A DNA stretch of 64,000 nt from Schaalia canis (GTDB lineage: Bacteria > Actinomycetota > Actinomycetes > Actinomycetales > Actinomycetaceae), in contig NZ_RQZF01000001.1 of the NCBI RefSeq assembly GCF_003858455.1, positions 1 to 64,000 of the forward strand, in the 5' to 3' direction. Of the stretch, positions 60,647 to 64,000 are shown in pieces. The notes under the pieces are model-generated. The model was not told where the DNA came from and did no database searches. It was given only the letters and a program-made list of their open reading frames with translations. Made by a program: the position numbers and the translations under genes. The stretch's first letter is position 1, and every line of letters starts with the position of its first letter.

Positions 60647-61600
60647 TTAGCTCGCGCGCGTCTGGAGTAGCTTTTCAATTCCATCCTCTGGCAGAGGAGG
60701 GGTCGTCCCGCCAAAGAGTGGGCAGGCTGCACGCACACCGCACCAGTTACACAGCGGATTTTTCCGAGGCGCGAAGGCCCCGCGGCGCGCATCGGCTTCA
60801 ATGGCGTCCCAGAGGCGTGCGATCTCGAAACGGAAACGTTCAATGTCGGCGGCTTCAGGATCAAAGGTTAGAACCTGACCAGACTTGAGATAGAGCAGTT
60901 GTGTCCGAGCCGGAAGGCGATCTGTGAGCTGAAGTAGCAGCGCGTAGAAACGCATCTGAAAGAGTGCATCTTCCTGGAAACGTGGAGAGGGCGCACGCCC
61001 CGTCTTGTAGTCCACCACACGCAAAGCCCCATTGGGCGCCCGATCAATGCGGTCAATGAAGCCGCGCAGGCGCACGCCTTCGGGGGTGTGAGCAACCACA
61101 TGGCTTTCACGCCCGTAGGGTTCAAGCCAGCGCGGATCTTCGATACGGAAGTAATGATCGACCATGTCTCTGGTCTGTGCCATCCACTCACTGAACTCTT
61201 CGACGGTGGGAAAGAGCGCACTGACCTCGTCATTGTTCTCTTTCATTGCCTCCCACAGCGGAGTGACCAGCTCCTGGGCAGCTTCACGAGTGCGTTCTGC
61301 AGCGGGCGCATCGTAGAGATTCTCTAGGACAGAGTGGACGAGTGTGCCTCTTGCCGTGGCCTGGGTGGGAGGTTCTTTCATGCGATCCACCACATGAAGC
61401 CGGTACTGCAACGGACAGCGTTGATATTCCTTGGCCCGAGATGCTGATAGGGCTGGCCGCCAATCCTGCCCCACTTCTGCACCACCCCGCACACCCGGAG
61501 CCTGCAATTGCGGGGCCTGCGTGGAGGCAGCAATGGGCCCAGCGGATACCGAAGCTGGGGAAGAAGAGAGAGAAGAGTCGGCGGTGGTGGAATCAGTCAT
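60647..61600 (-). CDS. RecB-family / Cas4-like PD-(D/E)XK exonuclease
   Basis: 317 residues. The nuclease core shows LRGFIDRIDR, VVDYKTGRAP (the D...DYK motif) and a QMRFYALLL helix. Cys at ~61 (YQRCPLQYRLH) and the cluster CNWCGVRAAC near the C-terminus can hold a 4Fe-4S cluster, as in AddB/Cas4. The N-terminal ~45 residues are a Ser/Ala/Pro-rich tail. It matches Rv2119, next to trmI in mycobacteria. TACGGT 6 nt upstream suggests a leaderless mRNA. It is divergent from trmI. Confidence 0.88.
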   Translation of the reverse strand: MTDSTTADSSLSSSPASVSAGPIAASTQAPQLQAPGVRGGAEVGQDWRPALSASRAKEYQRCPLQYRLHVVDRMKEPPTQATARGTLVHSVLENLYDAPAAERTREAAQELVTPLWEAMKENNDEVSALFPTVEEFSEWMAQTRDMVDHYFRIEDPRWLEPYGRESHVVAHTPEGVRLRGFIDRIDRAPNGALRVVDYKTGRAPSPRFQEDALFQMRFYALLLQLTDRLPARTQLLYLKSGQVLTFDPEAADIERFRFEIARLWDAIEADARRGAFAPRKNPLCNWCGVRAACPLFGGTTPPLPEDGIEKLLQTRAS

Positions 61601-61606
61601 GGACTA

Positions 61607-61612
61607 ACCGTA
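61607..61612 (-). promoter_or_regulatory. -10-like TACGGT of the nuclease gene
   Basis: TACGGT lies exactly 6 nt before ATG 61600, the same hexamer and spacing as in front of the reductase gene at 58978, supporting a recurrent leaderless promoter type. Confidence 0.4.
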
Positions 61613-61668
61613 ACCGGTTCCACCCGAAACAGTGTGATTCTCACAGGCCTGGAAGACGAAGAAAGCGG

Positions 61669-61674
61669 TAGGAT
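61669..61674 (+). promoter_or_regulatory. -10-like TAGGAT before trmI
   Basis: TAGGAT lies 9 nt before ATG 61684 and would start transcription one or two bases before it. No ribosome binding site is visible. Confidence 0.4.
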
Positions 61675-61683
61675 CGTCAAACG

Positions 61684-62778
61684 ATGAGCATCGAATCAAA
61701 TACCACCAGCACTCGTCCTCTTCTTGGTCAAGACGCGCGCCGCGGCCCCCTGCGTGAGGGGGACCGCGTTCAGATCCGCGACCCGAAGGGACGGCTTCAT
61801 ACGATCGTCCTCCAAACCGGCGGACGCTTCCAAACCAACCGTGGCACGCTTTTGCATGACGAGGTGATCGGCCGCCCCGATGGACAGGTAATCCTCACGC
61901 CCGAAGGTAAGCAATTCCAGATCCTGCGCCCCCTCCTGTCGGACTATGTCATGTCCATGCCGCGTGGCGCCGCAGTGGTCTACCCCAAGGATGCTGGAAC
62001 CATCGTCCAAATGGGAGATATTTTTCCCGGTGCTCGCGTTGTTGAAGCAGGTGTCGGCTCTGGCGCGCTCGCCATGTCGCTGCTGAGCGCAGTGGGGGAG
62101 CACGGACACCTGATTTCTGTTGAACGTCGTGAAGAATTTGCTGAGATTGCACGCGGGAATGTCGACCTGTGGTTTGGCCGCCCCCACCCCGCGTGGGATC
62201 TGCGTGTTGGAGATGCCGCAGACGTCCTGATGAGTCTTGAGGCGGGGTCTGTTGACCGTGTTGTCTTGGACATGCTGGCCCCGTGGGAGAATCTCGAAGC
62301 CGTTGCTCACGCGCTTACTCCCGGTGGTGTGCTCCTGTGCTACATCGCCACCGTCACTCAGATGTCTCGTCTCGTTGAGGATCTACGGTCAACGGGCGAT
62401 TTTACCGACCCTATCGCGTGGGAAACGCTCCAACGTGAGTGGCACCTTGATGGCCTCGCGGTACGCCCCGAACATCGAATGGTCGCCCACACGGGCTTCC
62501 TTCTCACTGCGCGTCGCCTTGCCCCCGGCGTTGATCCGCAAGAGCGCGACGTGCGCCCTGCGAAGTCTGCGGAAGGGCTTGACGGCATGTGGGATAACGA
62601 GGACGGCTGGTCAGACGAGGCCGTCGGCGCCCGCGTTCCCTCCGATAAGAAACTTCGGAAGGTGCGCCGTGACCTCAAAGCGAAGGTCGACGTCCTTGTC
62701 GCCGTTGATGAAGTGACGCCCGAGGGCACCACGCCTCGTGTAGAGACTGACGCAGAGGAAGGCCGAAATAATGAGTGA
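61684..62778 (+). CDS. trmI: tRNA (adenine(58)-N1)-methyltransferase TrmI
   Basis: 364 residues. A small N-terminal beta domain (GDRVQIRDPKGR, IVLQTGGRFQTNRG) precedes the SAM-binding VVEAGVGSGALAMSLLSAVG and the catalytic VVLDMLAPWEN. It methylates A58 of the T loop of tRNAs. The C-terminal tail of ~60 residues is charged and variable. It overlaps mpa by 8 nt, the same order as Rv2118c/mpa in mycobacteria. Confidence 0.95.
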   Translation: MSIESNTTSTRPLLGQDARRGPLREGDRVQIRDPKGRLHTIVLQTGGRFQTNRGTLLHDEVIGRPDGQVILTPEGKQFQILRPLLSDYVMSMPRGAAVVYPKDAGTIVQMGDIFPGARVVEAGVGSGALAMSLLSAVGEHGHLISVERREEFAEIARGNVDLWFGRPHPAWDLRVGDAADVLMSLEAGSVDRVVLDMLAPWENLEAVAHALTPGGVLLCYIATVTQMSRLVEDLRSTGDFTDPIAWETLQREWHLDGLAVRPEHRMVAHTGFLLTARRLAPGVDPQERDVRPAKSAEGLDGMWDNEDGWSDEAVGARVPSDKKLRKVRRDLKAKVDVLVAVDEVTPEGTTPRVETDAEEGRNNE

Positions 62779-64000
62779 GGATTTCCTTGCCTCCCAGGTC
62801 GAGGACCTCAAAACTCGACTGATCTCTCAAGAGGAGAAGAACACTCGGCTAGCGGCTGCTTTGAGCACCGCTCGTAATCAGCTGGCCGCCATGCAACAGC
62901 AGGTGCGTCAGATTAACCAACCGCCGCATAACCTCGCCATTTTTGTCAGTGCTGATAGCGATGGACGCACCATCGAAGCTATCGTGCAAGGGCGCCTTAT
63001 GCGCCTTGCCGTGGCACCTCAACTTGACCTCTCGTCCCTGTCAGCCGGCCAGCTTGTTCGTGTGGATGACAAGCTCATTGCCGTTGCTGCTGATCGTTTC
63101 CCACGCACGGGTACAGTCGCCACCGTCCTTGAACCTGTCGGTTTGGATCGGGTACTTGTTGGCGTCGAGGGCGGCGCCGAACACCTCCTGACCCTGGCAG
63201 GCCCGCTTCGTCATGGGAACTTGCGATCGGGGGATTCTGTCATTACCGATCTGCGCTCGGGCTATGCGTTTGAACGTATCGTGCGTTCTGACGTTGAAGC
63301 ATTGCTCACCCCCGAGGTTCCTGACGTGTCCTATGAGGACATTGGTGGCCTGGCCTCGCAGATTCAGCAGGTACGCGACGCTATTGAGCTACCCTTCCGC
63401 CACCCGGAACTGTATCGCGATTATGGACTGCGCCCACCTAAAGGCATTTTGCTGTACGGCCCGCCAGGATCGGGAAAGACCCTCATTGCTAAGGCTGTTG
63501 CGAACTCATTGTCGGGGAAGGGCGCGGGTCAGCGCACCTACTTCCTGTCGATTAAAGGCCCTGAGCTGCTGAATAAGTTTGTGGGTGAGACGGAACGCCA
63601 AATTCGCGCGATCTTCTCTCGCGCCCGTACTTTGGCCAGCTCTGATGTGCCTGTTGTCATCTTCTTCGATGAGATGGAAGCCCTGTTCCGTACACGCGGC
63701 ACCGGTATTTCTTCCGATGTTGAGACCATGATCGTCCCTCAACTCCTGGCGGAAATGGACGGCGTGGAATCCCTCGACAATGTCATCATTATCGGCGCCT
63801 CCAATCGCGCTGACATGATTGATCCTGCGGTACTCCGCCCCGGACGACTGGACGTGAGGATCCGTGTTGAACGCCCCGATCGCGAGGGTGCGCGTGACAT
63901 TTTCTCGAAGTACCTCACCCCCGATCTGCCGCTACGCGCTGACGAGGTTGCCTCCGCAGGGTCGGTAGAGGCCGCTTTGAATGCCATGACCGAGGCCGCA
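62771..64000 (+). CDS. mpa: Proteasome-associated AAA+ ATPase Mpa/ARC (3' end beyond window)
   Basis: At least 410 residues, cut by the window edge. A coiled-coil (EDLKTRLISQEEKNTRLAAA) is followed by two OB domains and the AAA+ module with Walker A GPPGSGKT (about 230-237), Walker B VVIFFDEMEALF, and the arginine-finger region RPGRLDVRIRV. Mpa unfolds Pup-tagged proteins for the 20S proteasome. ATG 62771 has AGGAAGG 8 nt upstream and overlaps the trmI stop. Its presence implies a Pup-proteasome system; the other genes (dop, pup, prcBA) are expected just to the right. Confidence 0.94.
   Translation, partial: MSEDFLASQVEDLKTRLISQEEKNTRLAAALSTARNQLAAMQQQVRQINQPPHNLAIFVSADSDGRTIEAIVQGRLMRLAVAPQLDLSSLSAGQLVRVDDKLIAVAADRFPRTGTVATVLEPVGLDRVLVGVEGGAEHLLTLAGPLRHGNLRSGDSVITDLRSGYAFERIVRSDVEALLTPEVPDVSYEDIGGLASQIQQVRDAIELPFRHPELYRDYGLRPPKGILLYGPPGSGKTLIAKAVANSLSGKGAGQRTYFLSIKGPELLNKFVGETERQIRAIFSRARTLASSDVPVVIFFDEMEALFRTRGTGISSDVETMIVPQLLAEMDGVESLDNVIIIGASNRADMIDPAVLRPGRLDVRIRVERPDREGARDIFSKYLTPDLPLRADEVASAGSVEAALNAMTEAA

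Overview
This window reads as chromosomal DNA of an actinobacterium, most likely of the Actinomyces/Schaalia (Actinomycetaceae) type. The evidence is moderately high GC with densely packed, often ATGA-overlapping genes, and gene orders known from Mycobacterium and its relatives. These are HAD phosphatase - small protein - tlyA - nadK - recN - steA - steB - NUDIX; sufR-B-D-C-S-U-T; imuA'/imuB/dnaE2 with TCGAAC-N4-GTTCGA LexA boxes; and, at the right edge, RecB-like nuclease - trmI - mpa (proteasomal ATPase). No prophage, insertion sequence, integrase or CRISPR array was seen.

Layout. 1-0.4 kb: decayed or unexplained sequence with a perfect 16-bp inverted repeat. 0.4-2.5 kb: a membrane protein, an unlisted 56-residue membrane peptide and an alpha/beta hydrolase. 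2.7-7.1 kb: an accessory cluster of MFS transporter, intracellular PI-PLC-like phosphodiesterase, inositol-monophosphatase-like phosphatase and LacI regulator. It fits uptake and breakdown of an inositol-containing phosphodiester. 7.3-16.5 kb: an unusual RG/D-rich-repeat + TPR + HAD fusion protein, then the tlyA-nadK-recN-steAB-NUDIX operon; pyrG and xerD, which sit nearby in mycobacteria, are absent here. 16.7-23.3 kb: the complete SUF iron-sulfur cluster operon. 23.5-28.4 kb (minus strand): acyl-CoA ligase, zinc metallopeptidase, and the queuosine-salvage pair tgt and yhhQ.

28.5-38.3 kb: an ABC-F ATPase (leaderless GTG start), metX with a structured leader, an amino-acid ABC transporter operon with a strong intercistronic hairpin, a DUF4191-like membrane protein, an MFS exporter, and a one-TM receptor-like pseudokinase. 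38.4-42.7 kb (minus): sucB-like E2 and lpd, then trmL and a YbhB-type protein. 42.7-53.5 kb: the SOS mutagenesis region, with LexA-boxed imuA'-imuB followed closely by thymidine kinase and a SWIM-SNF2 translocase, then an alcohol dehydrogenase divergent from LexA-boxed dnaE2. 53.6-58.0 kb: MarR regulator, tRNA-Leu(GAG), FrnE-like DsbA, a GNAT + MazG-like fusion, an NDH-2/AIF-type flavoprotein and a small acidic protein. 58.0-64 kb: a degenerate aldo/keto reductase, uppP, HAD phosphatase, RecB-like nuclease, trmI and the start of mpa, which runs off the window.

Two themes recur. Several genes have a -10-like hexamer about 6-7 nt before the start codon, implying leaderless mRNAs. Many intergenic regions carry long perfect hairpins, mostly without a T-run; the clear classical intrinsic terminators are after tRNA-Leu and between the pseudokinase and sucB. 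All functional calls come from reading translated sequences and motifs; no database search was run.
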